Of a stretch of DNA of 64,000 nucleotides, positions 24,528 to 37,189 are shown one piece after another. Numbering within the stretch: position 1 is the stretch's first letter; each line of letters begins with the position of its first letter. The stretch comes from Antitrichia curtipendula (taxonomy: Eukaryota > Streptophyta > Bryopsida > Hypnales > Leucodontaceae), in assembly GCA_951230915.1 (NCBI GenBank), contig OX579635.1, positions 1,550,001 through 1,614,000 on the forward strand, read 5' to 3'. The translations under genes and the position numbers were made by a program. Under the pieces are notes generated by a model. The model was not told where the DNA came from and did not search any database. It saw only the letters and a program-made list of their open reading frames with translations.

Positions 24528-27500
24528 TCACCCATTCTCCTTCACTGCGTCCTCTTTCCTTATCCTTTCTTCTTCTTCTTTGTTGTAAATAGCATTCAAC
24601 TGGCGTTCAAGCTGAGTAACATTCACAGGCCTAAACGTTAGGAAGCTTCTACAGGAAATTCAACAAATTCTCTGGTCATGTAGCACATGCCTTCTGCCTA
24701 CAGAAAACGCCTCGACAAAGAGCAGGAAATTTAAAGTCCCGCATACTTAAAATTCATCGGCTAGCATTTATCGTGGCAGTGGCACTGGAGACTGCCGTCT
24801 AGGATGGTTTTTCTTCAATAATAAACGTACCAAAGCATTGCGCAGTTTCACAGTTTGCAGCTCATCCACAAGGTTTGCCATCCTGGCAAGACAAATATCA
24901 CATGAGATTCCAAGCTTTACCACGTAATGTGTCTTTCAATATGAAGTAAGAATAAGAACTGCAATAATTTAAGGAACATGCCTCAGTCAGAAGTCATATG
25001 TTTTTAAATGACATGAACATTCTGAATATGTATTGAACCTGGCCTGAAGATCAGATACTTTAGAAAGAAGCTCACGCTCCTTATCTGTTGGTACCTCGAC
25101 CTGGCAGTTGTAGAACCCCTTTTGCGATGTCTCAATCTGGAAAATAAGACGTCAAAACGCTTAATGTACCAGACGGAGAGGGGATTGAACTGAGCATGTT
25201 CATCTCCATGGAAACAGGTCACTTATGAATGGAGACGTCCTCAGAATCAATACTATTAAATATGTCCAAGGTTGTGCTCTTTGGATTATGACAATGCATC
25301 TTTCTCCTCAGAGCTAATTAAATGAAAATAGTGATGTGACAAGATCACCTCGAGAGTTCTGTAGAAACATAAGCACTAGGTACCTGACTTAGGCGATTGC
25401 GAGAGCCACCCCTTGGACTTCGTGGTGAACCACAAGCACTCTGCATGACAACCACTAAAAGAATTATGGACCAATAATAACCATGTAGGCATATTTACAC
25501 TTTCATTGGATATTTAGGATAAGACAGACAAGCTTTAGTAGAATATTGTCACCTTTTACATTCTCTGAACAATCGTAAAAGAACGTAAAGATCCTCCCTC
25601 TCTCTCTTTTAGTATGAACAAAAAATGGTTTATAAATGCGCTCTTGACGTTGAACGGTGATCGCCTAAGTAGAACAAACCAGCAGGCCCTTCATCGAGAG
25701 TTTGCAAGATTCTAGTAAAACTATCTGAAACAGATTCTAGTAGACATGCTCACCGAGGAATCACCAGAATAGTTTGCACTTAAACTTCGCATATATCGTG
25801 AAGCACCATTTAAAGCTTGTACTGCATTCACAAAAGTTTCCAGGTTATTAATATTTATCAGTCCCTATCCATGCATTCTTTGCATACACATAAGACTTGC
25901 AATTGCTAAAAAGATCTCGAACGTTTGAAGCACAAGTCGACAGTAAGTATCGTGCTACATAATTATGCTATTTACACATTGCAGTCGGAAGAACTTACAG
26001 TTGCCAACGTCGCTTGGACCAAGGGAATGAATCAGGGTAGAGATACCTTCCTGCACATATAGAGTAATTAAATGAGAGTACAAATAAAATATTGATTGAA
26101 GCACAAACGGACAGTAGTCATTTGGGAGAGGAAATCCGATTTTTGCAACTATCTCGGAAACTTCTGCGCTTATTTGTGACATAAAAAACGAAGAGTTGAA
26201 GTATACCATGGCGTTCTTCTATGCAGGAATTTAAAGCAAAAGGCCGTTCTTTCTCTACACATAGATGCATGAGAACACCATAACCGAAAAAAGTGCACTA
26301 TCCCTCTCATAACGATGTTACTCTTTAACTGAAGGCCCTAGATCACATATATCCTGTCTTAAACTACACTCATATCAGTTCCAAATATCTTGGATGGATA
26401 ACTCAAAGTGAAATGCATTCCCACGTACAAGGACGAATTCTAAAAAATTACGTCAGAGTGCTTAAGATGCTGGTGCAGGAGAGATTTTGTTGATTACCTG
26501 CTGTCTTTGTCCATGTTGAAGGATCTGATGTAGCTGAGGAATGATTCCACCACAAACTGAAATTGCACCATTACCATTTTGGTTTGATGCTGTCGACTGT
26601 TGGTTCAAGGATGCCGAGTATTGCGAAAACATCACAAGTTCCATCAACATATAATTATTCCTAAGGGGTAACTATTACTTACAGATCACATTAAGATGCA
26701 GCAAACTCTTGAAGATCACATTAAGATGCCTAAAACTATCAAGATCGCTTGTACTGGTTGGGGCTTGCCAGGAATAAATTAGGCTCATAACATCACAGTA
26801 CCTCGGATTTCATGGAGTTGGACTTTGACTAATGATTATTAGGACAACCATGACGAAACAGAAGATTACTCATGAATAGTCACATTCTGATTACTTAGTC
26901 ACTTCGCTGAGGTTATCAGACAAGTTCGACTTAAGTTTCAAAATGAAATTGCAGAGATTTCAACATACAGGGATTTTCCAATCGCTAGAACATTCGCCAG
27001 CGCTAACCGACTTCTGAAGTGATACCTGTACATTGCAAAACCATGAGGGCCGTCTTGTTAAACCAATTCATCCTAGGGACACAAAGAACTGTGCAGTACT
27101 TACAGATAAACATATAGATGCATATATTTACGGATGACACTAGCGGTATACAGGTACGGCATGCTTTTATCAAGGACATCATCACCGGAATTCTATGAGT
27201 TACAAAAAAGGGTTGTTTGCAAATTGAAAAATGAATCAAAGTTGTGTACCTGCGCATTCGGACTTCTTCTTGAGCTCATGTGAAGGGAATCCTGCACAAA
27301 TCACGAACGGAAATAATTTCAACCTTGTGCTACTCTGCAGATGGTGAACATTCTCTTAACCCGTAAAGCCCCGAGGGTGTTTTTTTGCCAAAAACCACTC
27401 AAAACTACCACTTCTGTTGTATTCACTTAAGGAAACCAAGTTTTTTTGTTTTGGGGGGAATTTAACCGTAGGATCTTGTACTTAACTTGTCTGAGATCAT

Positions 27501-30500
27501 GTAGTAAAAATTTCATCAAATTTAACCGTACGGATTGGAAGATAATAGTATTCAAAGTTGAACAAAATTTTTTTTTTCAAGAAGATGCTTAAATTGCCCG
27601 AAAAAATAAGATTTACCATAACTTTCTCATCCCTTGTCCAAATAGAATGAATCAAAACTTCAAATATAGGTAAAAACATAATCTTTTAGGAAAAAAATTC
27701 AAAAAAATATATTTTGACTTTTTGTAATTTTTTTTGGACTGCCCGCCAATGTCCATTTCTTGCTCATTGTGCCATAACTTTTTCATCCGGCATCCGATTG
27801 AAACAAAAGTTATATATATCCACAAAGCTCTTGCAAAGCTACACAACCTCAAAAAATCTCAAAAAAATTCACTTCAAATTGAGACAATAGGAACCAACCC
27901 GGACCCAAATTGTCCCCCAAGGGGACAAGCGGGGCTTTAGGGGTTAAAATTCCATGCAACTACAACGTGATTTCTGAAGAAAATGAATGCTTAAAAATTG
28001 GTCAGGCATATGTAGATCAATGCAACATAATGCATAATCTCAAGCTAAGTATTCGGTTGAACATTCATTGTATCCAACATCATGCACTATCCCAATACTA
28101 GGTTGATCGATGTGGATGGATTAGGTAGCAAATAGCGATGCATTTCAGTGAATTACCTCAAAACTCAAGTCAACCGAAATAACTGAAAAACGTCCTTTCT
28201 GGAGAACAGGACCCTTTTGACTGGGAGACATCGCCTTTTCCTCTGAAATCTCCCTATTTCCTGTTTAATTGAAATAGAAATACATCAGAAAACTGGCATC
28301 CAGTGTGCGTAAAATTAGAAGGCATTCCCAAGGCATTAATTAACGAACATACGTCTATGGTTTAAAGATAGTCCTTGCTGGAATCTGCAGTAATCTGAGT
28401 TTACATTAATAACTTGAGAGGCATACCGGAAGCTGGTCTAGACCCTGCTTGATTTCCATTGACGAGTCGATAGTCGCCATTAGAACGATCAGTCGTCGAG
28501 GTTAATGGTCCGCTATAAGGGCGTTCCCGCTGTCCTAACCGAACAAGATCCTCACCACTCCGTCCATTTTGGCGAGAGTCTTTGTCCCTGCAGGAAAGAA
28601 AATATCGAATTAGTTGAATCACAAAAGCTGAATAAAATTTCAATCTTCAAACACAACCCACAAGCACACTTAAAAAAACGAAGCGAACCATCCTAGAAAT
28701 CGAACAGAGTAGAAAATGAGAACCAGTATCCATGGTACCACGCAACAAGAATTTTCTCGACCTTTGATATATTCAGGGGTCATGCTCAAACCTCCACCTA
28801 GTTATACACTAGAGTGAGCATATCAAGGTGACACAAGGTCATCCATTACGATTCACTTAGTCCCATCTTTGCAATGGGAGAGTTTCAATCTAGTTTCGAG
28901 AAGCTTAACTGTCAAACACATGCAGCACACATAGATCCAATGTACGCCAATTAATGAAGTTCAATGCTAGACGAAAATTTCAAAGATGGAATTCGAGTTC
29001 CGAGTAATTGAGGTACAGGAGAGCAGCCATAGTAAAGTAGAATGCAGAAGTCCGGATCAAACCTGTCCAACTCTCGTGTGTCCATGGTCAGACCGCGAAT
29101 TGATGACAGCACACGCTCAGATCCAAAACTTCCTACACGGCGAAACGAATCTCGATCAACCCGATCATCAGAACGCCTTTGCTCTCTCTCCTCTTTCCGC
29201 TCCCTATCATCAGCTTTACGAAGTTCTCTACTTTCCTTTTCTCGTCGTGATTTCTCTCTGTCTTCCGTTCTTCGGCTTTCCTTTGGCGAGTCATTCAGGA
29301 CCAAGCTTTCGAAATCATAGTCCTCAGACACTTCAAAACGGCCTCTGCATGTACATCAAGAAAAGTCAAGACCTTTCTTTCGCAAGGATCCAGGTAGACT
29401 ACCACGTATTGAAACATGATCTCCACAGGCATACCAGTACGGTCGATCCCATCAATCACCAACACTGTAGGTAATGCAGACAAGAGACTGCAGATCGTGA
29501 AATCACCAACACAATAGCAGATGACTTTACCTCATGCCATTTGCGGGCTTCGGTAGGACAGGATTTGGGAGGGGTCCTGATCTAACCCTTGTCACTCGCT
29601 CTCCTGCCTGCGATGAGATGACACATATGAATCGAAGTGATTGTTTCACAAATTTTCAAATGATGATTCCAACTGTCGTCACCCGGGACTCGAGTAACAT
29701 CCCAGCACGCAAGTGATATGCCAAATGCAAAGTGGAAAGAGAGAACAAACTAACAAGTCTGAGGAGTAGGCTTAGGTGTCCGTCCAATCATGTCTCGACT
29801 AGTACCTTCAGGTACAAAAGAAATCAACTGAGATAAAGCGTAAGTCAGTTCTTACGTCATTTGTGGTCTCAGCTATTATGGAATGTATTGTAACAGGCTG
29901 CTGGAATCTGTCCACTGAGGATTGTCGGCTCAGGGAAGGTGGAGGTGATGAAGGTAGCCAATGCACGGGTACATCTCTATTGGCTTCCCTGACTGGAAGA
30001 ACATGTAGCTCTGTGACCTGCTCAATGTCCTCCACAACAATCACCTCCTTCCCAATTTCCGTGCACAGAACTTCATCATCATCTTGTATCTGTTAAACGC
30101 CATTCACATTCGTCAGTAAGATCCTACTCACAGAGTTACAAAGATTACGACCCTCTGTTCCAGGATGCATTCTGGTTTGGACGACTCAAAGACAATATAA
30201 TTTAATGATGCAATTAAAAAGTTCTCTGTGTCTGTGTCTAAATGTGTGGCACAAAAAGACGTACAAGGGCAGCTTCAGCCTTCAAATCTTCAAGATTGAA
30301 ATTCCAACCGCTCACTCCTCGCTTGTATTCATTCTGTCAGAGAATCGTTGTGATAATAAGGGCGGGAATAAGTGGCACAGAAATAGACATGTAGAGACCT
30401 ACGTATACAGTCAAAGGTCTGGCAAACCAACAAAAGCAAGAAGATAGGGTTGAATACCAGTCGTCAGGAAATTTTTTGGTAGAGATGGAGACACACAACA

Positions 30501-33500
30501 TGAGCAAAGATAAGCGTCCACTTCTTCAACAAGTTCATGAGCTCCACCCATAGGAAAAGAACGTGGACAGTGAAAATTTTGTACACTACTTTTCGACTAT
30601 ATCTGAAGGAATAGGAAAAAGGTAGCCTCTACATTTGAATCGGATCAGCAGAATATGTTACCTGAGATTGAACTTCTTGCTCATTTTGGACGAGCTGGTT
30701 GGCACCGTTGTCCTACACAGTTTGCGGAAAAAAATCAAATCGATGATCAAAGAAACAAAACCTTGGCAATGATGGAATCACCTGCAATTATCAAATCCCT
30801 GCTCGCAGCAAAATAATTGCAGAAGTAAGTAGATCCTCCTGACTAGGTATCAAGCGTCACTCACCATCGATCATAGTACACGTGAAACTTTCTTTCAAGG
30901 AACTACATCATTGGAATCCTTTTTCTATTTTCATTATAACGTATAATATGGCATAACAACGGGCTAAAACCAAAGTTTGAAGGACCAAGGGACAGTATAA
31001 AATAAGTGAAATGAAGCACCATGACTACCAACATATGATGCGTTTTTGATCGTGCAGGTCTTGAAGATCATGCATTTGACCACCTCTAGTTAATCGCAAA
31101 GCAAAACACTGGGATCAACTCCGATCCCGTAGACAAGGCATCATTACACTGAGCGATGATGTGTGATCTTGGAACAAGGAAAGGTACCTTCAGTTTCTTT
31201 ACACGCTCTCCTAAAGGCGCCAGTCCATACAAAACGTGACGAGCCAAATAGTCAACAGAGCGAGCCTGTCTGAAGAAAGAATGCCGAAGCAGTCTTTCAG
31301 CGGTCGGACGTTTAGCTGGATCTTTCACGAGACACATTGCAATCATCTCCTTGAAGGACTGCGCACGAAATCCAACACTGATTACAATAGGCCACAACGT
31401 TATCAACCTACAAATTGAACTACAAAAAATTTGTTTGCAATGATTCAGAGAAACAGTTGCTTCCTGCAGCTCGGGATAAGGGCGAGCTCCGCGGAATATC
31501 TTCCACTAATGTGCAATTTCGTTAAAATGGCGGTATTCCGTGTGCCATTTTCATAATGGCAGTCTAAACCATAAAAGTGATATCTAGGGAAGGTATAGAT
31601 TTCAGACCGCACAATTTGAAAAATCTAGAACTGGTAAAGATTTCAGATATCTAGGACTGGTATAGATTTCAAAATCTAAGATAGGCATAGATTTCAAACC
31701 ATTTCAGAGTGCACGGTCCGAACTGTTAAAAGTGCCAAACTAACAGAATACCGCCATTTTAACGAAATTACCCATACTAGCAGAAGCAAGACTCAATGAT
31801 GGACAAACAATGTTAAAATTTAACTATTGTACGATACATTTCAAAGATCCACAATTGCGGGAATTGTAAGAGCACAACCACCCCTCATAGAACAGGCCAC
31901 AAATGCTCACAGCTCAAATCACCACAGAACTGACTGATAAGAAGCGGCCAAACCTTTGAGAACTTTTTATCGCGCTCGCGGTCCAGCCCAGGCGGTGCAT
32001 TTTGTAGCGTCATCAACAACACCTGTAGCACCCTTCCATTTTCAGTGACACTGTTTGCTCTCGACAGAAAAGTCAAGTACACTAATTACTTGAACAAAAT
32101 GAGAAGGTAGTCAGGATTTTTGAAGACAGGACAAAAATTATTAAAAAATATCACACCCAGAGATTTTACCAACAAACTCGAAAAGAACGATAGAATGCTA
32201 AAGTTTCTACTCATCGCAAGCCGCTTTTATCATGAGAATACATAATGAAAAGTACCTTCATTGGAGGATACTTTGAGAAGGGAGCATGTCCATGTGCAAG
32301 CTCGAGTGCAGTAATCCCAAAAGACCATATATCAGCCCTGTTATGCGAGGGACCTCAACGATTAGAAAATGCCATGTATTCGACTTCCAAGTCAACAAGC
32401 GGCACAATTTCCAGAAAAGTCACCATTCTGTGGAGGAAACAAGAATCATGCTACAGATGCTTCACAAACACCTACGGGGACGTTAGGATACCAACAAGAA
32501 TATTCAGGTTCATAGCTACCACAAAACCCGCAGAGATCTCACTTGAAGTCGTAGCCGTGAAGCTGTTCCATCACCTCTGGTGCCATCCTGTGCAGCAAAA
32601 GACTGCAAAATGTCAAAATTGTATCCTTAAAATAACTCGTATCCATTTCAAAACTGATGTACTTTCGTGATCTTAGGACTATTTTCTCGAGCTGATCCTG
32701 AACCAAAAAATGACCTGGGCTACCCTGGAATATCAACGCACATGCCCCATCACTTCAATGTTTGGAATAATATCAACCTTCAAGGAAAGATTCTCGACTA
32801 TTTAAATATCTTATTGTAAAGGCATTGAAATAATCACAGAAAGAGTCGGTATTCTCTTGTCTCTGGAAATATGGTAATTTCATGTACCAGCAAGGAGTTC
32901 CGACAAAAGTGTTTCTAGTTCGCTGTCTGTCTCCAGTGTCAAACAAACATGCTGAAACGCCAAAGTCACCAAGTTTAACAGTTCCAGTGGTATCAAGTAA
33001 TATGTTGCCAGCCTGCACAGCACTAAGATATTCAGATTTAAAAAAACACTTGAAAGCACATGGATGTCGGAAAGCGGAATTCGTTTCATTTGTTAGCTAT
33101 CGATCTCTTTATAAAACAATAAATAGCTCAGAATCACGATAGTGCAACAAATTATACTAACTAAAAAATGGTAGAAAAACAGATAGCTAGCTGCAAAAGT
33201 AACGAATTGAGAAGCTCAAGACATGAAGACAAGTCAGTCCTACACACAAATAATTACACGGAAGGTGTAATCTTTTCGAACAATTGTAGAACGAAAGAGT
33301 CGCAGCACATAGGAGTACCTTCACATCCCGATGGATGTGACCATGGCGATGGAGATACTCTAGTGCTTTAAGTGATTCTTTCAAAACTGTTGCAATAACA
33401 GGTTCGTCAAAACCATCAGGAAATGCTGCTTTCATGATGTGTAGAAACGATCCTCCCGCCATGAACGGCATCACCACCCACAGACTTTGGTCGACCACAA

Positions 33501-34205
33501 AGCAGCAGTATGCTTTCACAACATTTGGGTGGTCAATTAGGCTCATTGTCTGAGCTTCACGGCGTATGTCATCCTGTAATTGACAATTCTTCAATTCTAA
33601 TCAGCATGCAAGAGTGCTATCTCAATGAAACGAAAGCTTAACTGCTCAAGTCCGATTCATAGGAAAGGTATTGTCAGTACTAATAGAAAACGAGAAGGAG
33701 AAACACATTTGTGTGAAAATCACATCCCGATAGAAAATATACAACTGGGGTAAAGGTTAGGATCACTTGCTTCAAAGCTACAAGTTTATGCTCTGCAATA
33801 AACCGAAGGACCCAACACCACTCCTGAGTTCTCTCATGAAAGTCAAAGTCCTAACGCCATATAGCCTCCTTACTTAGATCAGATGTATCCTTAATGTACG
33901 ATGTCATTGTTTCAAATAGTTTTTGAAAGTCTTGCCTTATCCCTGGACGAGATTCTACAGAGAATTAAGAAGCTTGCTTTTAGTGAATGACAGATTAACA
34001 GATCAGAAAACGTTACCAAGTTGCTGTTGCATTTCTCAAGGTCCAAACTTTTGATGGCGACAGTTTCATTGAAAGGAAGACAGATTGCCCGGTACACTGT
34101 CGCAGTTACACCTTGCCCAACCTCCTCAAAAAGCTTATATTCCGATGCTAGTACCGGATATATTCGCTTTCCTGGCTGACCCTCTGAAATCATTTCTCCC
34201 CCCAT
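24528..34205 (-). CDS. STE20-like Ser/Thr kinase, plant Fray2/GCK group, 23 exons
   Basis: A STE20/germinal-centre-type protein kinase. Exons in transcription order: 34205-34017, 33573-33319, 33012-32888, 32587-32543, 32337-32256, 32022-31954, 31358-31188, 30712-30662, 30333-30265, 30089-29856, 29607-29531, 29344-29063, 28587-28427, 28260-28157, 27291-27250, 27025-26969, 26596-26498, 26050-25999, 25821-25754, 25440-25384, 25136-25039, 24882-24831, 24611-24528. All phases join: 840 residues. The kinase domain (about 22-290) has the glycine loop [13 protein letters not shown] (Lys52), HRD (144-146), DFG (164-166) and GTPCWMAPE. A long linker follows, with [18 protein letters not shown], a Lys/Arg/Glu-rich stretch and two RFxV-type motifs (GRFEV about 457, GRFSV about 626). 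The end is a coiled coil finishing [13 protein letters not shown]. The exon at 29607 uses the upstream of two tandem acceptors, since the downstream one breaks the frame. Least certain is the start of the exon at 26596. Upstream of the ATG the frame stays open briefly, so the start could lie further 5'. Confidence 0.9.
27360..27943 (-). mobile_element. TTAA-flanked MITE in a kinase intron, 584 bp
   Basis: It is bordered by TTAA at 27356-27359 and 27944-27947. The ends are CCCGTAAAGCCCC and, from the other side, CCCCTAAAGCCCC. It lies in the intron between the exons at 28157 and 27291. The minus-strand reading aligns from end to end with 41389-41964 at high identity. It is noncoding. The TTAA plus CCC terminus matches the piggyBac pattern; the assignment is inference. 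Confidence 0.75.
31513..31771. mobile_element. Intronic MITE with internal tandem repeat
   Basis: Inverted ends of 24 bp are exact: AATTTCGTTAAAATGGCGG (from 31515) against the reverse complement at 31746-31769. The interior holds three to four units of about 27 bp built on GGTATAGATTTCA with TCTAGGACT-like spacers. It lies in the kinase intron between the exons at 31954 and 31358. It is noncoding, and the target duplication is not clear. Confidence 0.7.
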
Positions 34206-36750
34206 TGATTCCAGTGCTAAGGTCTTTTGTAGGGCCTTGAGCAGATATTCCTGAATCCCTCCTCCAACAGAAAGGGTCTTGGTACAACTTCAGTAGATGC
34301 CAATCGAAAGTAGATTCTGAAAGGGATTTCAGCGAGCTAAGTCAAGACTAATACAAAATCTCTGTAGGTTTCCGTTGTGCTTAATGACAGCTCATTCCAA
34401 TATTTTGATGCTCCTTGTTAAAGCTGTGTTTAGATAGATTATCAAGTCAAACGATCAGACAGCAATGACCCGTCTCCACAAACGTATTAGCACTTACTTC
34501 ACCGTAAATCCCCAAAAGTCATGAACTTGCCTAAACCGTTATCCTGGAGCTTTTCCTCTGCTTACCGTATTCTCAAATCTCAGTTCTTTACTCGGAACGA
34601 AAGATCGTGTGAGATTACGAGATACATATCACATACGTGACGGTCCATCCAATAACTCTCGGTATCAATGCAGACTGGGAACCATATTCAGCCTTCCGGT
34701 CTGCATACAAGAACTCACCATCTATTGCGAAGAGCAGTTTCATACGGCCTCGTGAAACCCTGAAAAGCTAACAAATCGAATTACAACAACGAATGCCCAT
34801 CTAAATTTTGCAGTTGGTTTTTTGTCACTAAGAAAGGTCACCAAGAAAAGGTCTTGCTACCCCCTGACCAACTTAATAAATCGATTTTATTCCATTCCTG
34901 AAGATTCAAAATTCGTCAGAATAGGGCGAAAAATGACGTTTGACACGCGCTTCGTGAGAGTCATCTCACATTCCAGAAAATAATAGCTCATTTAAACACG
35001 AATTGCGGGATACATTAAGTCAAAGATAACAATGAAACAGTTATAGCAAAATCCATATATTGGGAAAATTGGCTCCTTAAACGCAATACCTGAATTGCTC
35101 TGCACTTGGAACGACTGCGCCGCTCGCAATTCAAAGTGATATTCACTAAGAATTACTAGTTCATAATCGTGCATTACTGGTCAAATTGGTCTGGAAAGGA
35201 CAAGCGGCGTCAGCCAGAAAGTCTCCTAAGACAATCCTATTGGCATTTCGAAGTTGAAGAAAAGAGAAGCGAATAGAGAATAAATAGAGAGGTTTCCTCG
35301 GTTTTGAGCTCTTCAAGTCCTCAAAGTTTCTTAGAAATTCACAGACCGAAAGTTAAGCCGTGAGGTTGATGGTGGATGTTCCTGTGATATCCCCAAATTC
35401 CCCAATACCGACTTTGAGCCATGAATTGTCGCACCAGCGAATCAGATGCTCGAGCATGTACATTGCTCAACTCGCAGCCTCTCGAGCGTTATTGAAGACC
35501 TTCAGACAGCAATTGATGTTCTCATTAAAGGAAAGCAGATGATTTTGAAAGTTTAGGGAATCCGGTCAAGTGCCAGTGATTCTCGATGATCGCAGTTCCG
35601 AAATTTCCGATCACCTCCAAAACACTTTCCAAAACACTCAGTCATACCGTGCTTCTCTTCGACCCGACCGCGGTCAATCAAACGTTCCGTGGAAAACCGT
35701 ACGAACGTAGACGCTCTGACAAACTCTATCTTAGGTTTTAGTCGATTGCTGGACACCCGAAAATGATTTCTGGAAAGCTGGCCAGAGTCCTGATGCGAGA
35801 CAAGCAGGCTTCCGAGCATATAAACTCTAAACCAAGAGCGCAGCGGCAACGAAAGAATCACGACAGGAAAAAAACAAAAATCGACCGTCCTGTTCGTCCA
35901 CTATTGTTAATTCTTCCAGATGAGGAGAAACAGTGATCTTCAGCTCCAACTCTGATTTAAGACAATGTTCCTACCATCGCACTTGCAAGAACACAACCAC
36001 AGCACTCCATATATGACGCTCCTAACGCCATCATCAAACTGAAACTTAATCGTAAAACTTTGATCGAACCGATGAGGAAAATATCGCCACAACTTCAAGA
36101 GAATCTCAAGCTAAGTGACTCCCCCGTCAACTTCCGTTTTGAAGCCTCCAATTGGAGGCTGTACCGAACATACCACGGTCATAAGGACATCATTGCGAGC
36201 ACCAAATTAAACAATTGTACTCAACCGTTAATAATAATCACCTTGTTCAACTAAACGCAGCACCGTAACCTGACACACCAAATGACAACACTCCTTCCGC
36301 AATTGAGCACCACAACTGAAACCTCCCCTCCCTCCGTCCGCCACACTAATTCCCAAAGATCGTTACCTCAGCTCAAGGATCGTTTCCTAAACTCTCACAG
36401 TACATCGGAACTTCCCAACCGCCGCCTGCACACGACCTCCACCCAGCAGACATCCATCCTACGAAGAAACATTCACTCCAAAGTCGACTTCAAGGCAGAC
36501 GACTCCTAGCTTGGTCGACCCTCTATCTCCCTCGATGCTTAGTGGAAATCCACGCGACGCGTCTCAAATGATTCGCAATCGTTCAAATGCAACACCGCGC
36601 GGCACCGTTTTTGCAGTCGTTCAGCGACAATGAGCGCAGCGAGACGGCGAACTAACAGATTCCACTCTCACAATCGTCCTCACTCGCGCTTCTAGAGCTC
36701 CGCATTCCAGTACAATCAAGAGTTTCCACTCTGCAAAGGGTTCTTTTCAC
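34206..36750 (-). promoter_or_regulatory. Kinase gene 5' region (leader, probable leader introns, promoter)
   Basis: This is a non-repeat tract of higher GC extending about 2.5 kb upstream of the kinase start codon and ending where AT-rich repeats begin. The GC-rich core is near 36540-36680. No protein-coding exon was recognised on either strand, so it most likely holds the 5' leader and promoter. Upstream open frames such as 35553-35861 (minus) may simply reflect composition. Confidence 0.4.
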
Positions 36751-36973
36751 ACCGTCCTGTCAGATAATCCAGCCGTTTACATTACGGTAATTTACAGTAC
36801 TGTACGGATACTAGATTGGTTCTTACTTCGTAAATCAATTCAATTAAGCTTAAGTGACTGCGAGATTCCCCTAACTTAGTCTTTTACATCAGTCGAATGT
36901 TTCTGCTAGAACAAAATATATATTTTTTAAATGACTTATAACAACTTCACTGCAAAAAGATACCATTCCCATC

Positions 36974-37180
36974 TACACTGAATAGGGGTTTTAAGGGACC
37001 CATACTAATTATTCACCATTATTAATTATTCACCATTACACACTATACAAATATTTATTTTTGTTGTACATTAGTAGTTACTAAAGTGTTTAGGGGTTGT
37101 ACATCATGTTTCAAACATCTACAATTTTCCAAATAAGTCCCTTTAATTTTTTGGTCTCCTTAATACCCCTATTTAGTATA
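36974..37180. mobile_element. Small MITE with AATAGGGGT ends
   Basis: The left end TACACTGAATAGGGGTTTTA and the right end, reverse complemented, TATACTAAATAGGGGTATTA form inverted repeats of about 27 bp, including AAGGGACC/AAGGAGACC. It is about 207 bp and noncoding. The superfamily is not assigned. Confidence 0.65.
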
Positions 37181-37189
37181 AACTACTCA

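Noticed and set aside
30782..30798. Possible 17-bp micro-exon in the kinase gene
   Set aside because: Splice-like borders exist, but including it shifts the next exon out of frame; skipping it keeps all phases.
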